Positions 52,785 through 61,657 of a stretch of 64,000 bases of DNA are shown here, in pieces (within the stretch, counting starts at the first letter, position 1; the number at the start of each line of letters is the position of its first letter). A program made the position numbers and the translations under genes. The stretch is from Filimonas lacunae. GTDB taxonomy: Bacteria; Bacteroidota; Bacteroidia; Chitinophagales; Chitinophagaceae. The notes beneath the pieces are model-generated. The model was given only the letters and a program-made list of their open reading frames with translations, searched no databases and was not told where the DNA came from. Location: positions 5,336,823-5,400,822 of the forward strand of contig NZ_AP017422.1 in the NCBI RefSeq assembly GCF_002355595.1, written 5' to 3'.

Positions 52785-53687
52785 ATGGAAAAACTAGAAA
52801 CATTAGAAGACTTTTACCAGCGGAAAATGAACTGGTTACCCGACAACCTGAAACAGGATATGGGCCATTTTAATGTGTTCAGGATGGAAGACTTTAACGG
52901 CCCCCACCGGGAGCCGGTGCGATACAGTCGCCGCGACTTTTACAAAATAAGCCTGATACGCGGCAATAACATTTGCCATTATGCAGATAAAAGCCTGGAA
53001 ATAAGCGGTACTTCGCTGATGTTCTTTAATCCCAACGTGCCTTACAAATTTGAGTGTCACAACCCGGACAATACCGGCTTCTTCTGCATTTTTAAAGAAG
53101 CCTTTTTTACAGAAAAACTGCGTGGCAGCATTAACGACTTCCCCATGTTTGCCCCAGGAGCCAAACCCGTGTATTTTTTAAACGAACAGCAGGATAAAGA
53201 AGTGTCGGAGGTGTTTGAAAAAATGCTGACCGAGATTAATTCGGACTATGTATACAAGTATGACCTGATAAGGAACTATGTTACCGAAACCATACACTAT
53301 GCGTTGAAAATGCAACCTACTGAAACCTTATACAAACATCCGGATGCCAAATCACGCATAGCCACTATCTTTTCCGAACTACTGGAACGTCAGTTTCCCA
53401 TTGAATCGCCCAACCAGCGTTTTCTGTTCCGTTCGGCCAACGATTTTGCCAAAGAACTGTCGGTGCATGTAAACCACCTGAATAGAGCCATTAAAGAAAC
53501 TACGGGCAAAACCACTACCGAGCATATTTTTGAACGGCTGGTTAGCGAAGCAAAGGCATTACTGAAACATACCAGCTGGAACATATCCGAAATAAGCTAT
53601 TGCCTGGGGTTTGAAGAGCCTGCACATTTCAATAATTTCTTCAAAAAGCAGGTAGCACTCACGCCTTCTGCATACAGGGCCGCATAA
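52785..53687 (+). CDS. AraC family transcriptional regulator
   Basis: A 300-aa regulator. I begin at ATG 52785 (MEKLETLEDFYQRKMNWLPDN), the form usual for this subfamily; the upstream alternative adds 8 residues. The N-terminal cupin-like ligand domain spans about 20-180; the C-terminal AraC HTH lies at about 215-300 (SANDFAKELSVHVNHLNRAIKETTGKTTTEHIF ... ISYCLGFEEPAHFNNFFKKQVALTPSAYR). Target unknown. It follows the helicase, but has its own -7 box. Confidence 0.88.
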   Translation: MEKLETLEDFYQRKMNWLPDNLKQDMGHFNVFRMEDFNGPHREPVRYSRRDFYKISLIRGNNICHYADKSLEISGTSLMFFNPNVPYKFECHNPDNTGFFCIFKEAFFTEKLRGSINDFPMFAPGAKPVYFLNEQQDKEVSEVFEKMLTEINSDYVYKYDLIRNYVTETIHYALKMQPTETLYKHPDAKSRIATIFSELLERQFPIESPNQRFLFRSANDFAKELSVHVNHLNRAIKETTGKTTTEHIFERLVSEAKALLKHTSWNISEISYCLGFEEPAHFNNFFKKQVALTPSAYRAA

Positions 53688-53693
53688 GTGCCC

Positions 53694-53701
53694 TATATTT
53701 G
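53694..53701 (+). promoter_or_regulatory. Candidate -7 promoter box for the 253-aa gene
   Basis: TATATTTG, 21 bases before the ATG. It lies immediately behind the AraC stop codon. Confidence 0.45.
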
Positions 53702-53722
53702 CGGCTCTTATTTGTGTAGCAC

Positions 53723-54484
53723 ATGGATGTTTTAAGCGAAAACAAAGAACTGGAAGCCGCTTTATATGCAGGCGTTGATTATGCAGTATGGCTGCGTCAT
53801 CAATCACCCAAACCCTTACTGCCTTTTATGCTGTTTTTTAACGGCGGCAAAATAAGCGAGGTAAGAGAAGTGATTGGCGACAAACCCGATGCTTTATTTG
53901 ACGAAGCCTTACAGCAATTGTTGTATCCGTTTGAACAGGCATTAATGTGCGTGGAAGCCCGCATACAAAACGGACTGGAAGAAGACCAGGATATCATTCT
54001 GATAAAAGGATTTGATAATAGCGCCACCTTAGGCGTAATGATAGGTCAAAAGATACTGGGCATTGAAAGCGGCCAGCTTTTTAAGCGGGTGGGCAAACCC
54101 GTGCTGTTTAGCAATAAAGTGCCTTTACCTGTGTATGTAGGGCAAACACCTATCCCCTATCAACTGCAACCCGCCAACATAGCCACCCAAACAGTTACCG
54201 AAGCGGATGGACTTACGCGGGAAGTGATGTATGCAGGGCATGTAAATGCCAGTTACCTTACCTATACCCTGTTGCAGGCCTGCAAACAATTGATTGGTCA
54301 GCAGGATGCAGGCTTTAGTGGCAAAATTAATATTCACCTGGTACCAGGCATGCCCACAATAGGCGATTTTGAAAAGTTTGTGCTGGATGATTTCATTACC
54401 CGTATAGCCAACCTGAAAGCAACTGCACAGTGGGAGCAATTGACGGCACGTAAAATTGACATACAATTTAATTATGCCTCGTAA
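53723..54484 (+). CDS. Protein of unknown function (253 aa)
   Basis: A cytoplasmic protein with no recognised domain. The middle contains a DIILIKGFDNSATLGVMIGQKILG segment (a beta-strand, loop, helix motif), and the C-terminal half has a GKINIHLVPGMPTIGDFEKFVLDDFITRIANLK stretch. The whole is alpha/beta and acidic. The stop codon region overlaps the glycosyltransferase on the other strand by 13 bases. Its gene may be driven by the box at 53694. I do not assign a function. Confidence 0.5.
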   Translation: MDVLSENKELEAALYAGVDYAVWLRHQSPKPLLPFMLFFNGGKISEVREVIGDKPDALFDEALQQLLYPFEQALMCVEARIQNGLEEDQDIILIKGFDNSATLGVMIGQKILGIESGQLFKRVGKPVLFSNKVPLPVYVGQTPIPYQLQPANIATQTVTEADGLTREVMYAGHVNASYLTYTLLQACKQLIGQQDAGFSGKINIHLVPGMPTIGDFEKFVLDDFITRIANLKATAQWEQLTARKIDIQFNYAS

Positions 54485-55272
54485 GCACGGGCATTTTTAG
54501 GCGTACGTATCAAATCCCAGTTGTAACGCAGCTGCCTGAACCAGAAGCGGGCAACAGCTATTATCATAGCCCTGCTGCGCTGGCGTGGTGGCCTTACTGC
54601 CGTGCTGGGTTCTACTGCCAGGTTATCGTGAATGAACAGCGAACTGAAATAATTGCTGATAATACAACGCCCTCCGTTAACGATAAACGAAATACACATA
54701 CGGTATTCCATCCTGTCAGAAGCCAGATCTTCCCGGTAAGGACCAAACTTTTGCTCAAAGGTTGCACGTCTTAAATGCGGCGTATCGCTATAGGAGTATA
54801 TCTTATTATAATCAGTAGCCAATGCTGGAATAGCCACCTCTTCAAAGTTATTATTATACGGCTTTAAATAAGGATAGCGGAAATGCGCAAAGAAACGCAC
54901 CAGGTCAAGCCCGGTGTCTGTTTCCATAATGTCATATGCTTCCTTTAACGTAGTAATGAACAATGGGGCTATTTCAAAATCTTCCTGCACATACAGGATA
55001 TAGGGAGTTACAACAGCACGTTGTCCTTTATTGATATTGGCGCCTAAGCCCTGGTTTTTAGCGGTGGTAATTAAACGAAAAGGATATTTTTGCTGCAAAG
55101 CGTGTAACAGCCTGATATGCCCGGTATCGCTGCCATCATCAGACACTATGATTTCAGCAAAAAAAATATTCAGTTGTTGTATAGAATGTAATAACCGTTC
55201 TAAAGATACTGTTCTGTTGTAGTGTGTAATCAGTAAGGTTATGTTTTTATAGCACATCATCTCGCTCGCCAT
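54472..55272 (-). CDS. Glycosyltransferase family 2
   Basis: A 266-aa GT-A fold enzyme that transfers a sugar from a nucleotide donor to a carbohydrate acceptor. The N-terminus reads LLITHYNRTVSLERLLHSI, then EIIVSDDGSDTGHIRLL (about 40-56, nucleotide-binding region), NQGLGANINKG and YVQEDFEIAP in place of the DxD motif (E-D-F). C-terminal region is basic, with RPPRQRSRAMI. No membrane helix. It is separated by one base from the polysaccharide deacetylase gene; together they may modify a surface polysaccharide. It converges on the 253-aa gene. Confidence 0.86.
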   Translation of the reverse strand: MASEMMCYKNITLLITHYNRTVSLERLLHSIQQLNIFFAEIIVSDDGSDTGHIRLLHALQQKYPFRLITTAKNQGLGANINKGQRAVVTPYILYVQEDFEIAPLFITTLKEAYDIMETDTGLDLVRFFAHFRYPYLKPYNNNFEEVAIPALATDYNKIYSYSDTPHLRRATFEQKFGPYREDLASDRMEYRMCISFIVNGGRCIISNYFSSLFIHDNLAVEPSTAVRPPRQRSRAMIIAVARFWFRQLRYNWDLIRTPKNARAYEA

Positions 55273-55273
55273 T

Positions 55274-56086
55274 TTATTTTTTTACTTTATCGTACATCCT
55301 TTTCAAGACATCTTTCAACCTGATATTCCGATACAATATTTTTCCAAAAGCCCACTTCCATTGCTGTTTGCGGTTGCTATAACCGGTACGCATTTTAGTA
55401 GCAAACACTTCATCATTCACCCACCTGTTTATCTCCACCCTTGGTAGTGCAAAAAGCTGGTTAGCATCTGGCGCCAATCCTGGTTGTACTGTAAAAACCG
55501 CGCCAAACCCTAACTGTTTACACAACTGCAGACATAAGTTATTATATCGTCCATACGGGAAGGCATAATACGTTACCACTTTATGCAGGTGCTGTTCAAT
55601 TAAACTCTTACTCTCCTCTATCTCCCGGTGTAACTCTTCTTCCGGCAAAGCATTATGCACCAGGTGCCTGTGCCCATGCGCCTGAATATCCCAGCACGAT
55701 TGCTCCATTTCGGTTAACTCCTGCCAGGTTAAAGGCCTGTCGCCAACCGGATATGATTTTTCCAGTTGCGGCAATACATCATAACCAGACGCACCTACCG
55801 GAAACGTGGTAAGAAACAGGGTTGCCGTGAAACCATATCGCCGTAATACCGGCGTAACCAGTTGGTAAAGGGAGTAGTACCCATCGTCGAATGTAATGGC
55901 CACGCATTTCGCACTGGCAGACACTCCCTGCCCCAGTTCAGAAACTGTGACAGTTTGGTAGCCTTGCTGCGCCAACCATTGCATCTGGCGCTCGAACGCA
56001 TTCAATGAAATATGTATATAACCTGATGTATCATCCTCCTCATGTAAAATAGCGTGATACATCAGTACAGGTACAGTATGTTTCAA
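55274..56086 (-). CDS. Polysaccharide deacetylase family protein
   Basis: A 270-aa NodB-like deacetylase that removes acetyl groups from N-acetylglucosamine polymers. Motif 1 TFDDGYYSLY (about 68-77, catalytic Asp pair), motif 2 HGHRHLVH (His ligands of the metal, about 136-143), and a late PYGRY motif (motif 3). There is no signal peptide or N-terminal helix in the sequence. The first residues (MKHTVPVLMYHAI) fit the family. One base separates it from the glycosyltransferase gene, so they make one operon. A -7 box at 56126 likely drives both. Confidence 0.88.
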   Translation of the reverse strand: MKHTVPVLMYHAILHEEDDTSGYIHISLNAFERQMQWLAQQGYQTVTVSELGQGVSASAKCVAITFDDGYYSLYQLVTPVLRRYGFTATLFLTTFPVGASGYDVLPQLEKSYPVGDRPLTWQELTEMEQSCWDIQAHGHRHLVHNALPEEELHREIEESKSLIEQHLHKVVTYYAFPYGRYNNLCLQLCKQLGFGAVFTVQPGLAPDANQLFALPRVEINRWVNDEVFATKMRTGYSNRKQQWKWAFGKILYRNIRLKDVLKRMYDKVKK

Positions 56087-56125
56087 TTTATAGCGTTGTT
56101 AATGACAATGTTATTAATTGAGCTG

Positions 56126-56133
56126 CAAAATTA
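56126..56133 (-). promoter_or_regulatory. Candidate -7 promoter box for the deacetylase operon
   Basis: TAATTTTG on the minus strand, 40 bases before the ATG. GAAA at 56149-56152 is close to the place of the -33 element, not identical. Confidence 0.4.
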
Positions 56134-56204
56134 GCCGATAAGAGGGACGAAACAGATTAAAAATGTGTTTAGGACGGTTAAAATCCTAATGGTTTTCTCA
56201 TAAA

Positions 56205-56230
56205 AAAGGCCTGCCCAATGGCAAGCCTTT
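56205..56230 (-). terminator. Terminator of the PepSY/TonB operon
   Basis: AAAGGCCTGCC / GGCAAGCCTTT with a 4-nt loop and one C-A mismatch, followed by T-rich sequence on the minus strand. Confidence 0.7.
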
Positions 56231-56236
56231 CACATA

Positions 56237-57817
56237 TTATCTTTTTTTATTACGCCATCGAAAATACAATACCAGCCCCATCACTACCATTACAATTTGT
56301 ACAAACACCCAGAACAGGGTACTGGCATCACGCCAGGCTTTGCCGGCAAAATCCATGAAATGATGCTTGTGCAATAGAGCAAAACTGTAGCCCTGGTACA
56401 GGTCTTTATCGGTGATTTGCTTGGCCAGTACCGCCGAACCCGTTTCTACATATACCCTTTCCCCCTTATTTCGTTTGTACTGCACACGCCACACCGGCAG
56501 GCGTTTATCGGCAAAGTTATATTCCTCGTTAAACGCAGTAACCAGTGTAACAGAAGTAATATCAGCAGTATCGTAACCGGTAAAATAGCCTGCCAGGCTT
56601 TTGGCATACTGCTGCTCTGCCTGGGGATATAACCGGTAACTGGCCGCATCTACATAACATACCTGCGCTGGTGCTGCTTTCATCTCTTTCATCAAGTCTT
56701 TTCCTCCCGCAGGCGCCTTGCCTTTGGAAGCCGTATACACCTGCCAGCACCATTTATTTTGCAACTGTACCAAACCCAGGTTAGTGATAGGTTGCTGCAC
56801 TACTGCCTGCAAAGCCGGTAAGCTATCATGTATGGCTGTTACAGCAATTGCCGGCAACGCCGTGTGCACCTCTTCCACTTCACCGTTCACTTTATCCAAA
56901 GCATGCCATGCGCCGCTAAATGTAAACATCAGTGTGAACAAAGAAGCTACCAAGGCAGTATAGCGGTGATTACGCCTTGCCTTTACCACGCTGTTACCAT
57001 TCGCTTTTTTAGTTTTAGTGATAAAGAAGATATACAAACCCATTAACGTGGTAATAAACGCCAATGCACAAAGTAATGCTTCTACCCACAGCCTGCCCAC
57101 TCCTAAAAAGCTAAGCCAGCCAAACGTATGCACCAGGGTAAAGAATTGTGTAAACGCAGCCCGCTTGTTATCTACCGCCAATGCAAAACGGCTTTGACCT
57201 GTTTCTACATAAATGCGTATACCATCTTCCCTGTTAAAGGCTACCTTGTACACAGGCAGTAAACGGTTAATGCTTTTATACTCCTTATCAAAATCTGTTA
57301 CGCGGGTTACGTCTTCCACGCCCGCCCCTGTTGGGTTATACAGCACACAGGAAGTGGCCGCATCGCAACAGTCATGTGTTGCCGGTGCATCTGTTGCCGG
57401 TGTGTGCTTACCCAAATCATGCGCATGCGGCGGCCCTTCCAGGAAAAGCCTGGCCAGGTATTGCGCATACAACACATCGCCCTTTTTTAAACGTTTGCCC
57501 GTAAGGGCACTGTAATACTGCAGCTCATCATCCACCACCGTTTTCACCTGGTAAAACCAGTTGGTATCAATATGAATGAAACGGAAGCTATAAATACTGT
57601 CTACTTTATTTTGTTGCAAAGCCGCCTGCAACGACACCTTTACCTTACCGCTATCTATTACCGCAGGTGCAATACCCTGTGTGACTACCTGTGGACGGAT
57701 ATTGGTCATAATAGGATGCAGAAAGCCACTCACCGCCCACAACAGCACCGGTATGGCTATGATAAGAGAAGACACCCGGTGCCATTTGTATATATTTTTC
57801 CTAAGCATGTAATTCAA
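56237..57817 (-). CDS. PepSY domain-containing membrane protein with His/Cys-rich insert
   Basis: A 526-aa inner membrane protein of the PepSY-TM type, which is frequently paired with TonB receptors and implicated in metal reduction or transport. Membrane helices are near 14-35, 235-270, 290-310 and 495-520. PepSY-like periplasmic blocks follow after helix 1 and again at 335-490. Residues about 131-157 hold a potential metal-binding insert: HAHDLGKH and THDCCDAATSC. It follows the TonB receptor by 11 bases on the same strand. The two ATGs 9 bases apart cannot be distinguished. Copper is my guess for the metal. Confidence 0.84.
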   Translation of the reverse strand: MNYMLRKNIYKWHRVSSLIIAIPVLLWAVSGFLHPIMTNIRPQVVTQGIAPAVIDSGKVKVSLQAALQQNKVDSIYSFRFIHIDTNWFYQVKTVVDDELQYYSALTGKRLKKGDVLYAQYLARLFLEGPPHAHDLGKHTPATDAPATHDCCDAATSCVLYNPTGAGVEDVTRVTDFDKEYKSINRLLPVYKVAFNREDGIRIYVETGQSRFALAVDNKRAAFTQFFTLVHTFGWLSFLGVGRLWVEALLCALAFITTLMGLYIFFITKTKKANGNSVVKARRNHRYTALVASLFTLMFTFSGAWHALDKVNGEVEEVHTALPAIAVTAIHDSLPALQAVVQQPITNLGLVQLQNKWCWQVYTASKGKAPAGGKDLMKEMKAAPAQVCYVDAASYRLYPQAEQQYAKSLAGYFTGYDTADITSVTLVTAFNEEYNFADKRLPVWRVQYKRNKGERVYVETGSAVLAKQITDKDLYQGYSFALLHKHHFMDFAGKAWRDASTLFWVFVQIVMVVMGLVLYFRWRNKKR

Positions 57818-57828
57818 TTATATATCCG

Positions 57829-60129
57829 CTATTTTTTTCCAAACCTGCAGGCAATGCCCACCGTAATTTCCCGGGGATCGCCCAGGTTATAAGAATAAGC
57901 AGCAGTGCCACTGCTGGCCGCATTTTTAGAAGCAAAAGTGGAATAGTATTTATTGGCCACGTTCAATGCGTTTACCCAAAACTCCATCCTGCCAATCAAA
58001 TAGCCTGCACGCACATTAATCACATCAAAACCGGTGTAAGTGGTCTTATTCAAATCATCCATAAAATACTTACCCTGGTGCTGCCACTCCGCACTGATGC
58101 GTAAACCTCTTATAAAATGAGGCTTGTAGGTAATTTCTGCATTACCCGTAAACCGTGGTGCAGCACTCATTTCCTTACCGCTATAATCCACGCCCTTTAC
58201 TACGTTTTCTACAAAAGTGTGTTTGGCATTAGTAGCACTCAACCTTACAGCTACATCTGCAACGGGGCGATAGGTAATCCCGTACTCTATACCTTTATGC
58301 CTTGTTTTGCCCGTATTCTGGTTCACGTAGGTATTATCCGGCTGCTTTACAGATATAATTTCATTGCTGCCATTCATCAGGTACACACTCCAATCGGCAT
58401 ACAGTTTATTGCCCAGTAACGAAATCCAGCCACCCACTTCATAGTTATAAAAAGTTTGTGGTTGCAGGTAAGGGGCATTCACTGTCCCGCTATACAGCTC
58501 AGTCAACTGAGGCGGTACATAGCCCTGGCTGTAGTTGCCGTAAAAGCCTATATAACGCGTATTGTACGTTACCCCTAATTTAGGCGCTATTCTACTGTAG
58601 TTGTTAATAGTAGAAGCCGCGCCAGAAGTAGTACTTACCGGCAGCTTGTTGGTATAGTTATACCGGAAAGCATCGTAACGGACAGCACCCACCAGTTTCA
58701 CATTACGCATGGGACTTACTTCATAATCTACATACGCGGCATAATTGGTGATACCAGTAGTATAATTGCTCAGCAAAGAATCGGGCGTGTTGGTAGAATA
58801 GCTATCATACTTGCCAGAAGCCACATCTTTATGAATAGAAATAAACTGCGCCTTGTAACGCTGCGGGCTTACATCCACGCTGGCGCCTGCAATCAACTTG
58901 CTATGCAACCAATGGAATTGCTGTGTGTGTTGCAGGAACAAAGCAAACGTACGAAAAGCGTTTTCATTAATCTGTCCGCGAAAACGGGTAGCATCAGTAG
59001 TAGTGCCAATAGAATAAGAAGGATTTTGCTTTACCGAGTTATCACGGAACAGGAAAGAAACATTGCTGGCACTACCCTGCTTCCATTGATAATTGAGCAT
59101 AGACTTGTAACGCAACGCATATACTTTACGGTAGGTGAACGATTGTTGCGAACTCAGGTTTTTCTGCGCAAACTTGATACTGTCCAGCGTGCCGGTCATA
59201 TCAGAGTTATAATCCATGTAGGTAAAAGTATTGGCCCAGGTAAGCTTATCACTGGCGCGATAGTCTGTACGCAGCGATACAATAGACTTATGAAAATTGC
59301 TGAACTCAATAGGCCCATCGGTTCTGTTGGCATAATAACCACTGGCCATAATGCCCCATTTGCCAATAGAGGTACCTATTTGTGCATCGGTTCTTTTATA
59401 TCCTTTGTTGTTCATTTGTGCGCTTACAGTACCAGCCGTATACGCAGGAGCAGATTGTGTGATAATATTGACAGCGCCCGCAATAGCTTCTGCACCATAC
59501 AAGGCAGAAGAAGGCCCTTTAATCACCTCTATGCTTTTAGCTGCTGCCATGTTCATTTCCAGTAACGCATTGTGGTTATACACGCCGGTGGTGCGAATAG
59601 GTATGCCATCTTCCATATACAGGAAAACGCTTTTGGTGGTCATGGGCTGACGGATGCTCATTTCGTGCTGCTCGTTACCCAGGTTTACCATAAACACACC
59701 ACTCACCTTGTTTAGCAGCTGATCTAAACGCTGCGCTTTGGTGTCTTCAATAGTTTGTTTGCTGATGACTGCAATGGCTACAGGCACCTCGTTCCTTTTT
59801 TCGGCAGTGCGGTTGGCGCTTACCACCACCTGCTGTAATTGTTTGTCCGATGGTTTTAATGCCACCGCTAATGAGGTATTGCCAGCGTTAATTGTCCTTT
59901 TCTCAAAACCCATACACGAAACGGTTAAAGTGGTACCGTTGGTGTAAATAGTAAAACTGCCGTTTACATCAGTAATAACCGTTTGTGTGTCTACCCCGGT
60001 AATTACGGCGCCCGCCACAGGTTCTTTACTCAATGCATCATATACTTTACCCGTAAACATTCCTGCCTTTTGCGCATGCCCATAGGCAAACAGGAATATG
60101 GTGCACACGAATGCCAATATCTTTTTCAT
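57829..60129 (-). CDS. TonB-dependent outer membrane receptor
   Basis: A 766-aa TonB-dependent transporter, starting at ATG 60129 (MKKILAFVCTIFLFAYGHAQ, a clear signal peptide). A carboxypeptidase-like regulatory domain (about 22-100), plug domain (about 115-235; RLDQLLNKVSGVFMVN, VEVIKGPSSALYGAEAIAGAVNIIT in spirit) and a beta-barrel to the end. No SusD partner adjoins. The pairing with a PepSY protein and a Cys/Met-rich peptide points to metal chelates or a metal ion rather than a glycan. Related receptors in the phylum import copper or heme. The first ATG (10 residues earlier) is less likely. Confidence 0.9.
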   Translation of the reverse strand: MKKILAFVCTIFLFAYGHAQKAGMFTGKVYDALSKEPVAGAVITGVDTQTVITDVNGSFTIYTNGTTLTVSCMGFEKRTINAGNTSLAVALKPSDKQLQQVVVSANRTAEKRNEVPVAIAVISKQTIEDTKAQRLDQLLNKVSGVFMVNLGNEQHEMSIRQPMTTKSVFLYMEDGIPIRTTGVYNHNALLEMNMAAAKSIEVIKGPSSALYGAEAIAGAVNIITQSAPAYTAGTVSAQMNNKGYKRTDAQIGTSIGKWGIMASGYYANRTDGPIEFSNFHKSIVSLRTDYRASDKLTWANTFTYMDYNSDMTGTLDSIKFAQKNLSSQQSFTYRKVYALRYKSMLNYQWKQGSASNVSFLFRDNSVKQNPSYSIGTTTDATRFRGQINENAFRTFALFLQHTQQFHWLHSKLIAGASVDVSPQRYKAQFISIHKDVASGKYDSYSTNTPDSLLSNYTTGITNYAAYVDYEVSPMRNVKLVGAVRYDAFRYNYTNKLPVSTTSGAASTINNYSRIAPKLGVTYNTRYIGFYGNYSQGYVPPQLTELYSGTVNAPYLQPQTFYNYEVGGWISLLGNKLYADWSVYLMNGSNEIISVKQPDNTYVNQNTGKTRHKGIEYGITYRPVADVAVRLSATNAKHTFVENVVKGVDYSGKEMSAAPRFTGNAEITYKPHFIRGLRISAEWQHQGKYFMDDLNKTTYTGFDVINVRAGYLIGRMEFWVNALNVANKYYSTFASKNAASSGTAAYSYNLGDPREITVGIACRFGKK

Positions 60130-60341
60130 CCTTTTTTTTTTAAATACAGTTGAATGCACCAGCCGGACACACCTATCCCTATCCGTACATCACTATAGAG
60201 TGATACAGATAAAAGGCATACCAGCCTGGAACGATAAAATGAAAGTGGGAATAATGAATACAGCTACAGATATAACAGAACAGATACCGCTATTACGGCA
60301 TGTGCATGATACACCCCATGTGCTGTTGAAAAGAAGGCAGG

Positions 60342-60707
60342 CTATGCTGCAGGCGGATGGAAGATTTCGGCAGCCATGTCTTTTACCAGGTTGTTGTTCC
60401 GGGTAAAGAAGCTTTGTGAAAAGGATGATTGAGTATACTCTACGCTAGCGAAGTAAGATTGCCTGGATAACACCTCTGTTTTATTCTCGCCTTTCTGCCC
60501 GGTGTTTTGTTTTTCTTTATTCTCCTGCTGTTTCAGCTTTTTCATCATCTGGCATTTACCATTACAATGCATCATCGGTTTGGCCTTGTTTTCACAATTC
60601 TGTGCAAAGGCCGCCGTATTTACATAGTAATCTGCAACGATAAACGTCTTGCAAAAACATTGTGCAAGAAAAGCTACCAGGAGTAATATAACAGAAAGAT
60701 GTCGCAA
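60342..60707 (-). CDS. Small Cys/Met-rich exported protein, likely metal-associated
   Basis: A 121-aa protein with a signal-like N-terminus (MRHLSVILLLVAFLAQCF). The mature part has CENKAKPMMHCNGKCQMMKKLKQQENK (Cys and Met in a short stretch around 38-55, ideal for soft metals such as Cu(I)), a charged Lys/Gln/Glu linker and a tail with FHPP. It starts the leftward cluster: receptor and PepSY genes lie downstream after 212 bp. I infer a periplasmic metal-binding or sensing role; not a named family. A -7 box at 60728 supports expression from this point. Confidence 0.65.
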   Translation of the reverse strand: MRHLSVILLLVAFLAQCFCKTFIVADYYVNTAAFAQNCENKAKPMMHCNGKCQMMKKLKQQENKEKQNTGQKGENKTEVLSRQSYFASVEYTQSSFSQSFFTRNNNLVKDMAAEIFHPPAA

Positions 60708-60727
60708 ATACTGTTAATAAAGTGCAG

Positions 60728-60735
60728 CAAAACTA
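60728..60735 (-). promoter_or_regulatory. Candidate -7 promoter box for the metal cluster
   Basis: TAGTTTTG on the minus strand, 21 bases from the ATG of the Cys/Met-rich gene. Faces away from the TPP riboswitch promoter at 60799. Confidence 0.45.
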
Positions 60736-60798
60736 GGGCACAATACCCATATCCGGAAATTATTGTACAAAATCACGTTTTTCAGGTAGCCGGCCAGT

Positions 60799-60806
60799 TA
60801 TCTTTG
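60799..60806 (+). promoter_or_regulatory. Candidate -7 promoter box for the riboswitch transcript
   Basis: TATCTTTG, which would start transcription a few bases later, at the first base of the riboswitch P1 stem. A TTTT-containing -33 region is near 60778. Good positional logic. Confidence 0.55.
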
Positions 60807-60810
60807 TAGT

Positions 60811-60892
60811 GCTTTAGGGGTATTCTGCCAAACAGCAGAATTGAGAAAAACTCTTTGAACCTGATGCGGTTAATACCGACGAAGGGAAAAGC
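60811..60892 (+). ncRNA. TPP (thiamine pyrophosphate) riboswitch
   Basis: Conserved THI-box features in order: P1 arm GCTTT with distal AAAGC, GGGGT, a stem ATTCTGC / GCAGAAT (the variable P3 arm), TTGAGA, CTCTTTGAACCTGATGCGG, a small CGGT-TAAT-ACCG stem and CGACGAAGGGAAAA. The GAACCTGAT core and the GAAGGGAAA end are diagnostic. The next gene on this strand is the HAD phosphatase at 61007; no other thiamine gene is in the window. Leader of about 200 bases to the start codon. Confidence 0.95.
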
Positions 60893-61006
60893 AACCGGAA
60901 CCAGTTATCAACCTCCCGTTTGTTTCGTTTTCTCCTGAAGCACATATATTAAACACAGCGTATATAATATAGGCTGTTATCATCTCCCGGTTTTATACAG
61001 TACGCA

Positions 61007-61657
61007 ATGAAAGAACTCTTTTACAACAAGAAGGCGGTGATTTTTGATATGGACGGAGTTGTTATTGACAGTGAAGGATTCTGGTCAACAGCAGAACGCG
61101 AAGTTTTTACTTCACTGGGCGTAACCATGACGGAGGAAGACTGCCAGCTAACCCGCACCATGACAATGACGGAAGCGTCGCTGTTCTGGTTTGCAAAATA
61201 CCCCTGGGCACATGTGGCTGTTAAAGAAGTAGAACAAATGGTAATAGCCAGAGTAATGGAGCTGATAAAAACTACTGATTGCGAAATTGCATATATCAGA
61301 GAATTTATACAACATTTAAAATCAAAAGGTTTCAAAATCGGCCTGGCCACCAATTCGCCGGCTTTCTTTATTCCCTTATGCCTGGAGCGTGCCGGGATAG
61401 CGCATTTGTTTGATGTGGTATCTTCTGCAGAACAGGAAGCCAACAGTAAGCCACACCCCGATGTATATCTTACCACAGCCAGGAAGCTACAGGTACTGCC
61501 GGAAGAATGTGTAGTGATTGAAGACTCGTACCATGGCATACAGGCAGGAAAAAAGGCGGGGATGACAGTGATAGGTTTTTCCAATGGCAACAGTGCAACC
61601 GCCTTTGACATAGCAGATGGCATGTTACACTGTTATCCCATGGAAGGTTGGCTTTAA
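61007..61657 (+). CDS. HAD family phosphatase under a TPP riboswitch
   Basis: A 216-aa HAD-superfamily subfamily IA phosphatase (the hexitol phosphatase / beta-phosphoglucomutase-like group). The aspartate motif is FDMDGVVIDSE (14-24), a cap domain follows, then TNS (about 115, motif II), KPHPDVY (motif III Lys, about 147) and VIEDSYHGIQAG (motif IV Asp pair). Overall it resembles HxpB/YniC. The riboswitch argues for a thiamine-linked substrate, most simply thiamine monophosphate, which certain HAD proteins dephosphorylate in organisms that make TPP via thiamine. This role is inference. Its stop shares TTAA with the convergent MFS gene. Confidence 0.86.
   Translation: MKELFYNKKAVIFDMDGVVIDSEGFWSTAEREVFTSLGVTMTEEDCQLTRTMTMTEASLFWFAKYPWAHVAVKEVEQMVIARVMELIKTTDCEIAYIREFIQHLKSKGFKIGLATNSPAFFIPLCLERAGIAHLFDVVSSAEQEANSKPHPDVYLTTARKLQVLPEECVVIEDSYHGIQAGKKAGMTVIGFSNGNSATAFDIADGMLHCYPMEGWL

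Noticed and set aside
58831-59565. A 244-codon frame antisense to the TonB receptor
   Set aside because: Composition looks random and the opposite strand is a complete receptor.
61021-61623. A 200-codon frame antisense to the HAD phosphatase
   Set aside because: No domain, low-complexity Ser/Thr/Cys composition; the plus-strand HAD has all catalytic motifs.
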